From: Ottowia oryzae
GTDB taxonomy: Bacteria; Pseudomonadota; Gammaproteobacteria; Burkholderiales; Burkholderiaceae_C
Direction of reading: 5' to 3'
Length of the DNA stretch: 64,000 nucleotides
Assembly (NCBI RefSeq): GCF_003008535.1
Contig: NZ_CP027666.1
Span: 930,001 to 994,000, forward strand
The translations under genes and the position numbers were made by a program. This document shows, piece by piece, positions 17,876-24,809 of the stretch. The notes beneath the pieces were generated by a model. It had not been told where the DNA came from, made no database searches, and saw only the letters and a list, made by a program, of their open reading frames with translations. Each line of letters begins with the position of its first letter. Positions within the stretch are counted from its first letter, which is position 1.

Positions 17876-18538
17876 ATGACGATGACTTTTGAAGCCGTTC
17901 TTTTTGATTGCGATGGCGTGCTGGTGGACAGCGAGCCCATCACCATGGCCGTGCTGCGCGACATGCTGGCGGATGCGGGTTGGGACATGCCGCTGGCTGC
18001 ATGCATGGCCGAATTCGTCGGCGTCACCGTGCGCAGCAAGGCCGCGCTGATCGAAGCGCGCACCGGCCGGCCGCTGACCGATGCGTGGATGGCCGAGTTT
18101 TACGACCGGCGCAACGCCGCTCTGCAGGCCGATCTGAAGGCGATCGCCGGCGCCGACGTGGCGGTGCAGGCGGCGCACGCGGCCACGGGCGGTCGCATTG
18201 CCTGCGCATCGGGCGCCGACCGCTTCAAGGTGGAAATGCAGCTGGCGCAGGTCGGCCTGGCGCGGTGGTTTGGGGGCGCGGTGTTCAGCGGCCACGAGTT
18301 GCCCCGCACCAAGCCCGCGCCCGACGTGTACCTGGCCGCGGCGGCACACCTGGGCGTGCCGCCCGCGCGCTGCCTGGTGGTGGAAGACACGCCCACGGGC
18401 ATCCAGGCTGGCGTGGCGGCCGGGGCGACGGTGTGGGCCTACGCGCCGCCGGGCGTTGACGCTACGCCGCTCTTGGCGACCGGGGCGCAGCGCGTGTTCG
18501 CGCACATGGCGGACCTGGCGACACTGCTCGGGCGCTGA
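17876..18538 (+). CDS. HAD-superfamily hydrolase
   Basis: 220-residue phosphatase of the HAD superfamily. The nucleophile motif is FDCDGVLVDSEP with Asp11 and Asp13; CASGADRFK supplies the motif II Ser, KPAPDVYLAAA the motif III lysine and VVEDTPTGIQAG the motif IV acidic pair. The inserted helical cap after the first motif marks it as subclass I, like sugar-phosphate or phosphoglycolate phosphatases. Start ATG 17876 was chosen because the family begins a few residues before the DxD motif. Substrate unknown. Confidence 0.9.
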   Translation: MTMTFEAVLFDCDGVLVDSEPITMAVLRDMLADAGWDMPLAACMAEFVGVTVRSKAALIEARTGRPLTDAWMAEFYDRRNAALQADLKAIAGADVAVQAAHAATGGRIACASGADRFKVEMQLAQVGLARWFGGAVFSGHELPRTKPAPDVYLAAAAHLGVPPARCLVVEDTPTGIQAGVAAGATVWAYAPPGVDATPLLATGAQRVFAHMADLATLLGR

Positions 18539-18597
18539 GCTGGCCGGTTGCTGGGCCGCAGAGGCTGCGTCCTGGCGTGTTCGTCCATTGACCAATC

Positions 18598-18662
18598 TAC
18601 TTCAAAATTGATAGCTGCTAGCGCTTGTAGGGACTGCGCTAGCGGTCGGAAGTGCTTGTAAA
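18598..18662 (+). repeat. Dispersed palindromic repeat, family 1, copy 5
   Basis: AAAATTGATAGCTGCTAGCGCTT, spacer, CTGCGCTAGCGGTC: a full-length copy with both arms. The 283-base gap between HAD and thioesterase genes holds this repeat and nothing else I can identify. Confidence 0.8.
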
Positions 18663-18821
18663 CAATCGGATCGCCGGTGCGCGGCTGGCACGCCGGGTCA
18701 GCGTGCGAATGGGTCAAGCTGGCGCAGCGCGCACGCCGCGTGGCGGCCAGCGCCTTGTCGCCGCAGGGGCAGGGCCTTCGGCGGCACCCCGAAAAGCCTG
18801 AACAGCCGCTACCATGCCGCG

Positions 18822-19232
18822 ATGACCGACACCGCCACCTTGCAAGCCGCCCTGTCCGACTACTTCGCGCCCTGGGTGCAGGCGCTGCATCTGCAGGTGG
18901 AGCCGGCGCAGCCCGAAGGTGCGGTGCTGCTGCGCCTGCCACACAGCGACCAGTTGGCGCGCACCGGCGGCATGCTGTGTGGCCAGGCCATGATGGCCGC
19001 TGCCGACACGGCGATGGTGCTGGCGCTGATCGCGCATTTCGGCGAATTTCGCCCCTGCACCACGGTGCAGCTGAGCACCAGCTTTCTCAAGCCGCTTTCC
19101 GGGCAGGACGCGCTGATCCACGCGCGCGTGCTGCGCGCAGGCAAGACCATGGCGTTCGGTGAGATTGACCTGAGCAGCGCCGCCGACGGCAAAAGCGTGT
19201 GCCGCGCCAGCACCACTTACGCGCTGCTGTAA
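18822..19232 (+). CDS. PaaI-type hotdog thioesterase
   Basis: 136-residue hotdog-fold protein that probably hydrolyses an acyl-CoA thioester. The family pieces GGMLCGQAMMAAADTAMVLAL, CTTVQLSTSFLKPL and LRAGKTMAFGEIDL line up with PaaI/YdiI-type enzymes, with the acidic residue in the central helix (ADTAM) as likely catalytic site. The 3' end lies 4 bases from the convergent amidase gene. Substrate unknown. Confidence 0.85.
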   Translation: MTDTATLQAALSDYFAPWVQALHLQVEPAQPEGAVLLRLPHSDQLARTGGMLCGQAMMAAADTAMVLALIAHFGEFRPCTTVQLSTSFLKPLSGQDALIHARVLRAGKTMAFGEIDLSSAADGKSVCRASTTYALL

Positions 19233-19236
19233 CAGC

Positions 19237-20589
19237 CTAGTCGGCCAGCGCGGCTTCCACCGCTTCGCCCAGCGCCAGGATGCGCGCATCGGCCATGGCG
19301 GGTCCGGCCAACATCAGGCCCACGGGGGCTTGCCCGCGCGCGTGGCAGGGCAGCGACAGGGCGCAGCCGTCCAGAAAGTTGATCAGCGTGGGGTTGCGCA
19401 AGATGAGGCCGTTAGCTGCGGTGTAGGCGTCGTCGCTGGCTTGCAGCTCAGCGATGGGCGGGGCGACGACGGGCACGGTGGGCATGACGAGCGCATCGAA
19501 CGCGGCGATGCGCGCTTCCATCCGCGCGATCCAGCGGCGGCGCGCGTGCAGCAGGTCGATGTAGTCGGCCGCGCCCATGGCTTGCGCGCCCCGGATGCGG
19601 CTGGCCACGCGCGGGTCGTAGCCGTCGCCGCGCTCGCTCAGCAGCGCGCGGTGCCAGGCCCACGCCTCAGCGGCAGCCAGCGTGCCGCGCGCGTGCAGGG
19701 CAGGCAGCTCGGCGAATTCGGGGATGTCCACCCGGATGACGTGGGCGCCCGCGTCGGCCAGGCGCTGCAGGGCGCGCTCGAACGTGGCGGCCACCGTGGC
19801 GTCCATGCCATCCAGCACCACCGTCTGCGGCACGGCCAGGCGCGCGTGGCGCAGCGGGCGCTCCGCCCCGCTGGGCGCGGGCGAGCCTGCCAGCACGGCA
19901 TCCACCAGCGCGCAGCAGCGCACGCTGGCCGCCAGCGGGCCCAGCGAATCGAGCGAGGTGGACAGCGGCAGCACGCCATCGTTGGGCACGCGCCGCTGCG
20001 TGGGCTTGAAGCCGGTCAGCCCGCACAAGGCGGACGGGATGCGCACCGAGCCGCCCGTGTCGCTGCCGATGCCCAGCACCGCCATGCCGTCGCTCACCGA
20101 CACGGCTGCGCCGGATGAAGAGCCGCCCGGAATGCGGCCGGTGGTGCGGTCCCACGGGTTCTTCGGCGTGCCGTAGTGCGGGTTCAGGCCCAGGCCGGAG
20201 AACGCGAACTCGGTCATGTTGGTGCGCCCCACGATCACGGCGCCTGCGGCGATCAGCCGGTCGATCACCGGTGCGTTGCGCGCGGCTGGCGCCGCGCCTT
20301 TCAAGACAGCAGAGCCTGCGGTCGTGACCTGCCCGGCCACGTCGAACAAATCCTTGACCGATATCGGCAGGCCTTCCAGCGGCGAGCGCACGATGCCTGC
20401 CGCGCGCAGCGTGTCGGACGCCTGCGCAGCGGCGCGGGCGCGGTCGGCGTCCAGCCGGGTGAACACGCGGGCGCCTTCACCCGCCGGGTCTTGCGCGCGC
20501 GCCAGCGCGGCTTCGGTCAGTTGCAGGGACGTGGTGCGGCCAGCGGCCAGATCGGCGGCCAGCGCGGTGACGGTGGGCAGGGCGTTCAT
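19237..20589 (-). CDS. Amidase (amidase signature family)
   Basis: 450-residue hydrolase of the amidase signature family, which cuts C-N bonds of amides. The Ser-cisSer-Lys triad is visible: Lys79 in ISVKDLFDV, the serine run 157-159 in PGGSSSGAAV, and the nucleophile Ser181 in GSDTGGSVRIPS. The end, LPCHARGQAPVGLMLAG, is typical. It lacks gatC or gatB neighbours, and Comamonadaceae carry several such amidases for detoxification or nitrogen scavenging, so it is unlikely to be GatA. Substrate unknown. Confidence 0.93.
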   Translation of the reverse strand: MNALPTVTALAADLAAGRTTSLQLTEAALARAQDPAGEGARVFTRLDADRARAAAQASDTLRAAGIVRSPLEGLPISVKDLFDVAGQVTTAGSAVLKGAAPAARNAPVIDRLIAAGAVIVGRTNMTEFAFSGLGLNPHYGTPKNPWDRTTGRIPGGSSSGAAVSVSDGMAVLGIGSDTGGSVRIPSALCGLTGFKPTQRRVPNDGVLPLSTSLDSLGPLAASVRCCALVDAVLAGSPAPSGAERPLRHARLAVPQTVVLDGMDATVAATFERALQRLADAGAHVIRVDIPEFAELPALHARGTLAAAEAWAWHRALLSERGDGYDPRVASRIRGAQAMGAADYIDLLHARRRWIARMEARIAAFDALVMPTVPVVAPPIAELQASDDAYTAANGLILRNPTLINFLDGCALSLPCHARGQAPVGLMLAGPAMADARILALGEAVEAALAD

Positions 20590-20682
20590 GGTGGGCCGAT
20601 GGTAGCGGCGCCCTGCGGCGTGGCGGCGCGCCGGCCCAACCGGTTGGTTCGGCGGCCCCCTGCCTGCCGCGCGCGGAGAGGG

Positions 20683-21276
20683 TCAGCCCGCGCGAGCCGC
20701 CGCCAGCTTGAACACAGCCGTGGCGGCCATCAGGTTGGGCAGCATCCGCACCTCTTGCCCATGCTGCAGGCCGAAAGAATCCAGCACTTTCAGCCCGTTC
20801 TTGCGCGCCAGCGCGTCAAAGTCCTTGTACGTGCCCACGCGGATGTTCGGCGTGTCGTACCACTGGTAAGGCAGCCGCCGCGTGACCGGCATGCGCCCGC
20901 GCGCCACGCTCAGGCGGTTGGGCCAGTGCGCGAAGTTGGGAAAGGCGACGATGCCCACACGCCCCACGCGCGCGGTTTCGCGCAGCATGGTTTCGGCATT
21001 GCGCAGGTGCTGCAGCGTATCGATCTGCAGCACCACGTCAAAGCTCTGGTCCTGGAACGCCTTCAGCCCCTGGTGCAGGTTGAGTTGCAGCACGTTGATG
21101 CCGCGCTGCACGCAGGCCAGCACATTGGCGTCGTCGATCTCGATGCCGTAGCCCGTGCAGCCTTTCTGGCGCGTGAGCAAATCGAGCAAGGCGCCGTCGC
21201 CGCAGCCCAGGTCAAGCACGCGAGAACCCTCGGGCACCAAGCGGGCGATGGATTGAAGCAGTGCGGTGTCGCTCAT
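20683..21276 (-). CDS. metW: MetW, methionine biosynthesis methyltransferase-like protein
   Basis: 197-residue protein with a SAM-dependent methyltransferase fold: RVLDLGCGDGALLDLL is motif I, VLQIDTLQHLRNAE follows in the expected place and VRMLPNLMAATAVFKL is the MetW-specific end. MetW works with MetX in acylation of homoserine in proteobacteria; its start codon overlaps the metX stop by 4 bases, so the two are translationally coupled. The upstream SAM-II-like leader would control both. Confidence 0.95.
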   Translation of the reverse strand: MSDTALLQSIARLVPEGSRVLDLGCGDGALLDLLTRQKGCTGYGIEIDDANVLACVQRGINVLQLNLHQGLKAFQDQSFDVVLQIDTLQHLRNAETMLRETARVGRVGIVAFPNFAHWPNRLSVARGRMPVTRRLPYQWYDTPNIRVGTYKDFDALARKNGLKVLDSFGLQHGQEVRMLPNLMAATAVFKLAAARAG

Positions 21277-22526
21277 GCGCCTGCTCCTGCGGGTGGGTTT
21301 TCAAGCGTTTTGGTGCTCTGGCGACCGTCCAGCGTGCGCGAGATGCTATCAAAATAGGACTTCACGACGTTCATGTAGCGGGGGTCTTCCAGCAGGAAGG
21401 CGTCGTGGCCGTGGGGCGCGTCGATCTCGGCGTAGCTCACGTCGCGGCGGTTTTCCAGCAGCGCCTTGACGATCTCGCGGCTGCGCGCGGGCGAAAAACG
21501 CCAGTCGGTGGTGAAGCTGACCAGCAAAAACTTGGCCGCAGCCCGTGCCAGGGCCTGCGTCAAATCGCCACCGTAGGCGCGCGCGGGGTCGAAGTAATCG
21601 AGCGCGCGGGTGATCAGCAGGTAGGTGTTGGCGTCGAAATAGTCGCTGAACTTGTCGCCCTGGTGGCGCAGATAGCTTTCGATCTGAAACTCGACATCCT
21701 GCGTGCTGTACAAGTAATCGCGGAGATCCGGCGCCGGGCCGCCCCGAGCCGGATCAGCCCCCGCGGGGGGCAGCGAAACACGCGAAGCGGGGAGCGTGGG
21801 GGTACGCAGACTGCGGCCGAACTTGTCGTTCATTACGTCGTCGCTGAGGTAGGTGATGTGGCCAATCATCCGCGCGATGCGCAGGCCCCGCTTGGGCACC
21901 ACGCCGTGGCGGTAGAAGTGACCGCCGAAGAAGTCGGGGTCGGTCACGATGGCGCGGCGCGCCACCTCGTTGAAGGCGATGTTCTCGGCCGACAGGTTGG
22001 GCGCGCTGGCCACCACCACCGCGTGGCGCACGCGCTGCGGAAACTGTAGCGTCCAGCTCAGGGCCTGCATGCCGCCCAGGCTGCCGCCCATCACAGCGGC
22101 CAGCTGCTCGATGCCCAGCGCGTCAAGCAGCCTGGCCTGCGCGTTGACCCAGTCTTCCACCGTGACCACCGGGAAGTCGGCGCCATAGACTTCGCCGGTA
22201 TCTGGGTTGGTGTCCATCGGGCCGGTGGAGCCGAAGCACGAGCCCAGGTTGTTGATGCCGATGACGAAAAAGCGATTGGTATCCACCGGCTTGCCGGGGC
22301 CGATCATGTTGTCCCACCAGCCTTCGCTGCGGTCCTGGCCCTCGTAGCTGCCCGCCACGTGGTGCGACGCGTTCAGCGCGTGGCAGATTAGCACGGCGTT
22401 GTCGCGCCCCGCATTCAGCTGGCCATAGGTTTCGTAGGTGAGCGCGTAGCCGCGAAGCTGCGCGCCGCTTTGCAGCTGCAGCGGCGCGTCGAACGACATC
22501 GACTGCGGGGTGACAAAGAAGCTCAT
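21273..22526 (-). CDS. metX: Homoserine O-acyltransferase
   Basis: Acylates homoserine, the first committed step of methionine synthesis. Alpha/beta-hydrolase fold with nucleophile Ser149 in MGGSLGGMQAL, Asp341 and His374 in APHGHDAFL. Family length is about 370-390; here 417. An extra segment at residues 241-269, between KFGRSL and DYLYSTQDVEF, is rich in Pro, Ala and Arg and is encoded by a palindromic family 2 repeat. It probably forms a surface loop in the lid region. The start at 22526 directly follows a terminator hairpin and a SAM-II-like leader, so expression is likely repressed by S-adenosylmethionine. Confidence 0.96.
   Translation of the reverse strand: MSFFVTPQSMSFDAPLQLQSGAQLRGYALTYETYGQLNAGRDNAVLICHALNASHHVAGSYEGQDRSEGWWDNMIGPGKPVDTNRFFVIGINNLGSCFGSTGPMDTNPDTGEVYGADFPVVTVEDWVNAQARLLDALGIEQLAAVMGGSLGGMQALSWTLQFPQRVRHAVVVASAPNLSAENIAFNEVARRAIVTDPDFFGGHFYRHGVVPKRGLRIARMIGHITYLSDDVMNDKFGRSLRTPTLPASRVSLPPAGADPARGGPAPDLRDYLYSTQDVEFQIESYLRHQGDKFSDYFDANTYLLITRALDYFDPARAYGGDLTQALARAAAKFLLVSFTTDWRFSPARSREIVKALLENRRDVSYAEIDAPHGHDAFLLEDPRYMNVVKSYFDSISRTLDGRQSTKTLENPPAGAGA
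21720..21806 (-). repeat. Family 2 palindromic repeat inside metX
   Basis: In the metX direction the segment reads CCCCCACGCTCCCCGC, TTCGCGTGTTTCGCTG, then the palindrome CCCCCCGCGGGGGC and GGCTCGGGGCGGCCC. It is a multiple of three bases (87), keeps the frame and adds 29 residues. It matches the intergenic copy at 17650-17735. Confidence 0.7.
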
Positions 22527-22535
22527 GATGGCAAC

Positions 22536-22569
22536 AAAAAACCCGGGCCGCCAAAACGGCGCCGGGTTT
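22536..22569 (-). terminator. Intrinsic terminator / attenuator just upstream of metX
   Basis: On the minus strand AAACCCGG ... GGCC CGGGTTT forms a stem of 12 pairs (22569-22562 with 22546-22539; 22560-22557 with 22550-22547; one bulge) with loop TTTTGG, followed by six T. It ends ten bases before the metX ATG. Since the gene upstream of it points the other way, this hairpin can only act on the metX leader itself, as an attenuator. Confidence 0.8.
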
Positions 22570-22575
22570 CGTTGC

Positions 22576-22630
22576 GCTCGGTTTTAGCGGAATTTATTGA
22601 GCGCCCGCAAGCTGAGGCAAATCGGCGCTG
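22576..22630 (-). promoter_or_regulatory. SAM-II-like riboswitch in the metX leader
   Basis: On the minus strand the order of elements follows the SAM-II consensus as I know it: a P1 arm AGCGCC (22629-22624), loop beginning GATTT, then TTGCG, the second P1 arm GGCGCT (22605-22600), CAATAAAT (22599-22592) and GCTAAAA (22588-22582). P1 pairs perfectly over six bases. A pseudoknot is possible between loop CTC and AGC (22616-22611) and downstream GCT and GAG (22588-22586, 22579-22577). SAM-II elements bind S-adenosylmethionine and switch off methionine genes, and the element sits directly before metX. The second P1 arm can alternatively pair through GGCGC with GCGCC in the terminator, which offers an antiterminator. 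Not confirmed with a covariance search. Confidence 0.7.
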
Positions 22631-22637
22631 AAGAACC

Positions 22638-22643
22638 AGTATA
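22638..22643 (-). promoter_or_regulatory. -10 element for metX leader
   Basis: TATACT on the minus strand, about eight bases before the first arm of the riboswitch, would give a start near 22631 and a 105-base leader. No good -35 hexamer lies 17 bases upstream (GCACCT), so the promoter would be weak or activator-dependent. Confidence 0.45.
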
Positions 22644-22920
22644 GCGCGCAGCCGGCAGCGAGGTGCGCCTGCCAGCCCCAGCGGCGGGCCTTTGCCGATC
22701 TCAACAGCGTCGGTGGCGGACTCGGGGCGCCCTTCGCCCATTTTGGGTGGCTTCGTCCCACATAGTCGTCGCCAGTGCTGACCTGCTGGGGATGCGCGGC
22801 GAAGGTGCATCTTGTTAGAGCATGTGTCTTTTAAGGGCGAAAACCGGTGTTGTCGTATCTTGCGCGCAACAAAGTGCCTGTTCAATAGCCGTTTAATTTG
22901 GTCGGGGATTTTCCGGATGC

Positions 22921-22949
22921 TTGACTTTGGGGGTTCTGCCGCATAATTC
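22921..22949 (+). promoter_or_regulatory. Probable sigma-70 promoter of the RNA-binding protein gene
   Basis: TTGACT at 22921 and a -10 such as CATAAT/TAATTC at 22942-22949 (spacing 15-17 depending on register). It leaves a 5' leader of roughly 135 bases before the start codon, rich in T and C, a length common for cold-shock regulated RNA-binding protein genes. Confidence 0.55.
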
Positions 22950-23090
22950 TTCGCGTGTGCGTTTGGCACATCTTGTGGTCTTTGCGGTGAACACAGTCAG
23001 TCTCCCTTCCTTGCCGGCCCAGCACAGCTTCGTCGAAGGCGGTTTGCGGACTCCATCGCTTTTCTTTGGTCTTTGAGGAGTCCCTGTTTA

Positions 23091-23672
23091 ATGGGCAACA
23101 AACTGTACGTCGGCAACTTGCCGTACTCGGTGCGCGACGCCGATCTGGAGCAAGCATTTGCCGAATTTGGCTCGGTCACGAGCGCGAAAGTCATGATGGA
23201 GCGCGATACCGGTCGCTCCAAAGGCTTTGGCTTCGTTGAAATGGGCAGCGACGACGAGGCGCAGGCAGCCATCAACGGCATGAACGGCCAATCGCTGGGC
23301 GGCCGCAATGTGGTGGTCAACGAAGCGCGTCCGATGGAATCGCGTCCCCCTCGCACCGGTGGTTTCGGTGGTGGTGGCGGCGGCTACGGCGGCGGCGGTG
23401 GTGGTTACGGCGGCGGTGGCGGCGGCTACGGTGGCGGTCGTCGCGAAGGCGGCGGCGGTGGCTACGGTGGCGGTGGCCGTCGTGAAGGCGGTGGTGGCTA
23501 CGGCGGCGGCGGCAATGCTGGCGGCGACGGCAGCTTCCGCAGCCCCTACGGCGCAGGCCCCCGTGGCGGTGGCGGCGGTCGTCGTGAAGGCGGTGGCGGT
23601 GGCGGCTACGGCGGTGGCCGTCGCGACGACCGTTACGACGGTGGCCGCGATGGCGGCGGCGACGACTATTGA
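23091..23672 (+). CDS. Glycine-rich RNA-binding protein (RRM)
   Basis: 193-residue protein with one N-terminal RNA recognition motif: RNP2 is KLYVGNLPYS and RNP1 is RSKGFGFVEM. From about residue 85 the chain becomes a glycine-rich tail made of repeated GGGGGYGGG and GRREGGGG units, similar to plant and cyanobacterial cold-induced RNA-binding proteins and to betaproteobacterial RRM proteins. The tail likely gives flexible, arginine-assisted RNA binding. Start ATG 23091 was chosen because GAGGAG lies at the right distance and the RRM begins directly after. A role as RNA chaperone in stress is likely from the family. Confidence 0.93.
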   Translation: MGNKLYVGNLPYSVRDADLEQAFAEFGSVTSAKVMMERDTGRSKGFGFVEMGSDDEAQAAINGMNGQSLGGRNVVVNEARPMESRPPRTGGFGGGGGGYGGGGGGYGGGGGGYGGGRREGGGGGYGGGGRREGGGGYGGGGNAGGDGSFRSPYGAGPRGGGGGRREGGGGGGYGGGRRDDRYDGGRDGGGDDY

Positions 23673-23717
23673 TCTGCCGAGTCGTTGACTCAAACTTGGC
23701 GCCTTAGGGCGTTAATC

Positions 23718-23746
23718 AAAAAAGGCCCCGTTTTCGGGGCCTTTTT
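23718..23746 (+). terminator. Intrinsic terminator after the RNA-binding protein gene
   Basis: GGCCCCG TTTT CGGGGCC with A-run before and TTTTT after: a strong hairpin that can work in both directions. It separates the RNA-binding protein gene from the IS481-type element. Confidence 0.92.
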
Positions 23747-23780
23747 CATGGGATTTTCGGGAGGGGCCGTCTTCGCGAGA

Positions 23781-23786
23781 TCTAGC
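23781..23786. repeat. IS481 target duplication, left copy
   Basis: TCTAGC, identical to the copy at 24804-24809 and matching the NCTAGN target known for IS481. It contains the stop codon TAG of the transposase on the minus strand. Confidence 0.88.
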
Positions 23787-24720
23787 TGTTGAGTTGCAAT
23801 AGGTTGTTCCCGCAGAGGCGGGAGGCTGGCGTCTTGTAGCCCAAAGCCGAGTGCGGCCTTCGTGTGTTGTAGTAGCTCAGGAACGCCGGCAGCCACTCAG
23901 TGCGCTCGGCGCTATTGGCCCAGATGCGGCCGTAGGCCCACTCGCGCAGGCATGTCTGGATGAACCGCTCGGCTTTGCCATTGGTCTGTGGGCGGTAAGG
24001 CTTGGTGAACGTGTGTTTGATGCCCAGGGCCTTGCAGGTCTTGGCAAACAACTGTGAGCGGTAGGCCGACCCGTTGTCCGTGATCAGGCGCTTGATCTTC
24101 ACTCCGAGCGCCTCGTAGTGCGCCACTGCTGCCAGCAGAAAGCTCACGGCCGAGCTCTTGCGCTCGTCGGCGTGCATCTGCACGAAGCTCACGCGCGAGT
24201 GGTCGTCGATCGCCACATGGGCGAACTCCCAGCCTGCGCCGTCCACCGAATCGCGTCGATCGCCCGTCACCCGATGGCCGGGACGAACAATGCGCCCGAG
24301 CTTCTTGGTGTCGATATGCAGTAGCTCGCCGGGCGCTTCGCGCTCGTAGCGCACCGCCGGCGCCGCCGCATCGAGCGCCTTGAGGCTGGACAGGCCCAGC
24401 TGGGCGAGCAACCGGCAGACGGTGGCGACACTGCGCCCCACCACCGTGGCGATGTGCCGCATGGGCATACGCGCGCGGCGCAGCAGCTCGATGCGCTGGC
24501 ACAGTGCCTGATCCAGGCTCGTGCGGATCTTGGCCGGGCGCGAGCTGCGGTCCAGCAGGCCCTGCTCACCGTGTTCCTCGAAGCGCTTGCGCCATTTGAG
24601 TGCAGTGCGCGCGCTGATGCCGGCGGCCTCAGCGGCCGCCATCAGCCCCATCACAGCAATGCGTTGGACAAGCAACTTGCGTCCTTCAAGGGTCAATCTG
24701 GCATTCTTGTGGGTGTTCAC
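23782..24720 (-). CDS. IS481-family transposase
   Basis: 312-residue DDE transposase from GTG 24720 (VNTHKNARLTLEGR). The N-terminal helix-turn-helix (ARTALKWRKRFEEHGEQGL, then SVATVCRLLAQLG) binds the inverted repeats. The rve integrase core shows the DDE acids: LLHIDTKKL, TDNGSAYRS and NGKAERFIQT, followed by YNTRRPHSALGYKTPASR. The reading frame runs through the right inverted repeat and the stop codon TAG is contributed by the duplicated target CTAG, outside the element proper. Earlier TTG at 24786 lies within the inverted repeat and was not chosen. Confidence 0.92.
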   Translation of the reverse strand: MNTHKNARLTLEGRKLLVQRIAVMGLMAAAEAAGISARTALKWRKRFEEHGEQGLLDRSSRPAKIRTSLDQALCQRIELLRRARMPMRHIATVVGRSVATVCRLLAQLGLSSLKALDAAAPAVRYEREAPGELLHIDTKKLGRIVRPGHRVTGDRRDSVDGAGWEFAHVAIDDHSRVSFVQMHADERKSSAVSFLLAAVAHYEALGVKIKRLITDNGSAYRSQLFAKTCKALGIKHTFTKPYRPQTNGKAERFIQTCLREWAYGRIWANSAERTEWLPAFLSYYNTRRPHSALGYKTPASRLCGNNLLQLNS

Positions 24721-24803
24721 TCGGTTGTTCCTTGTGGTGACTGAAGCTTGGTAACTCCAGTCTCCCAGATACTTCCGGGTGAACAACCTATTGAAACATC
24801 ACA
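23787..24803 (-). mobile_element. IS481-family insertion sequence, complete
   Basis: 1017 bases bounded by imperfect inverted repeats: TGTTGAGTTGCAATAGG at 23787 and, on the opposite strand, TGTGATGTTTCAATAGG from 24803, sharing CAATAGGTTGTTC exactly. The 6-base flank TCTAGC is duplicated. One transposase gene fills the element. The intact ends, identical target copies and uninterrupted transposase suggest a fairly recent insertion. It lies between the SDR gene and the RNA-binding protein gene, both of which remain intact. Confidence 0.93.
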
Positions 24804-24809
24804 TCTAGC
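24804..24809. repeat. IS481 target duplication, right copy
   Basis: TCTAGC, the second copy of the target. On the minus strand its TAG is the stop codon of the SDR gene 24805-25632. Confidence 0.88.

Larger units (their letters stand above)
22527..23090. other. Divergent intergenic region metX / RNA-binding protein
   Basis: 564 bases with no credible gene. The left 115 bases hold the metX leader (SAM-II-like riboswitch, terminator hairpin and -10 element, minus strand). The right part holds a plus-strand promoter at 22921 and a leader of about 135 bases before the RNA-binding protein gene. The middle, about 22650-22915, shows nothing I can name. Confidence 0.7.

Noticed and set aside
21340..21356. 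GATGCTATCAAAATAGG match to the dispersed repeat inside metX
   Set aside because: Short match explained by conserved codons of the MetX C-terminus; no second arm.
22523..22969. 148-residue minus-strand open frame upstream of metX
   Set aside because: It runs through the riboswitch and terminator, has no family similarity and no ribosome-binding site.
23350..23660. CRISPR-like regular repeats
   Set aside because: They are codons of the Gly-rich tail of the RNA-binding protein (GGGGGYGGG units), without spacers.
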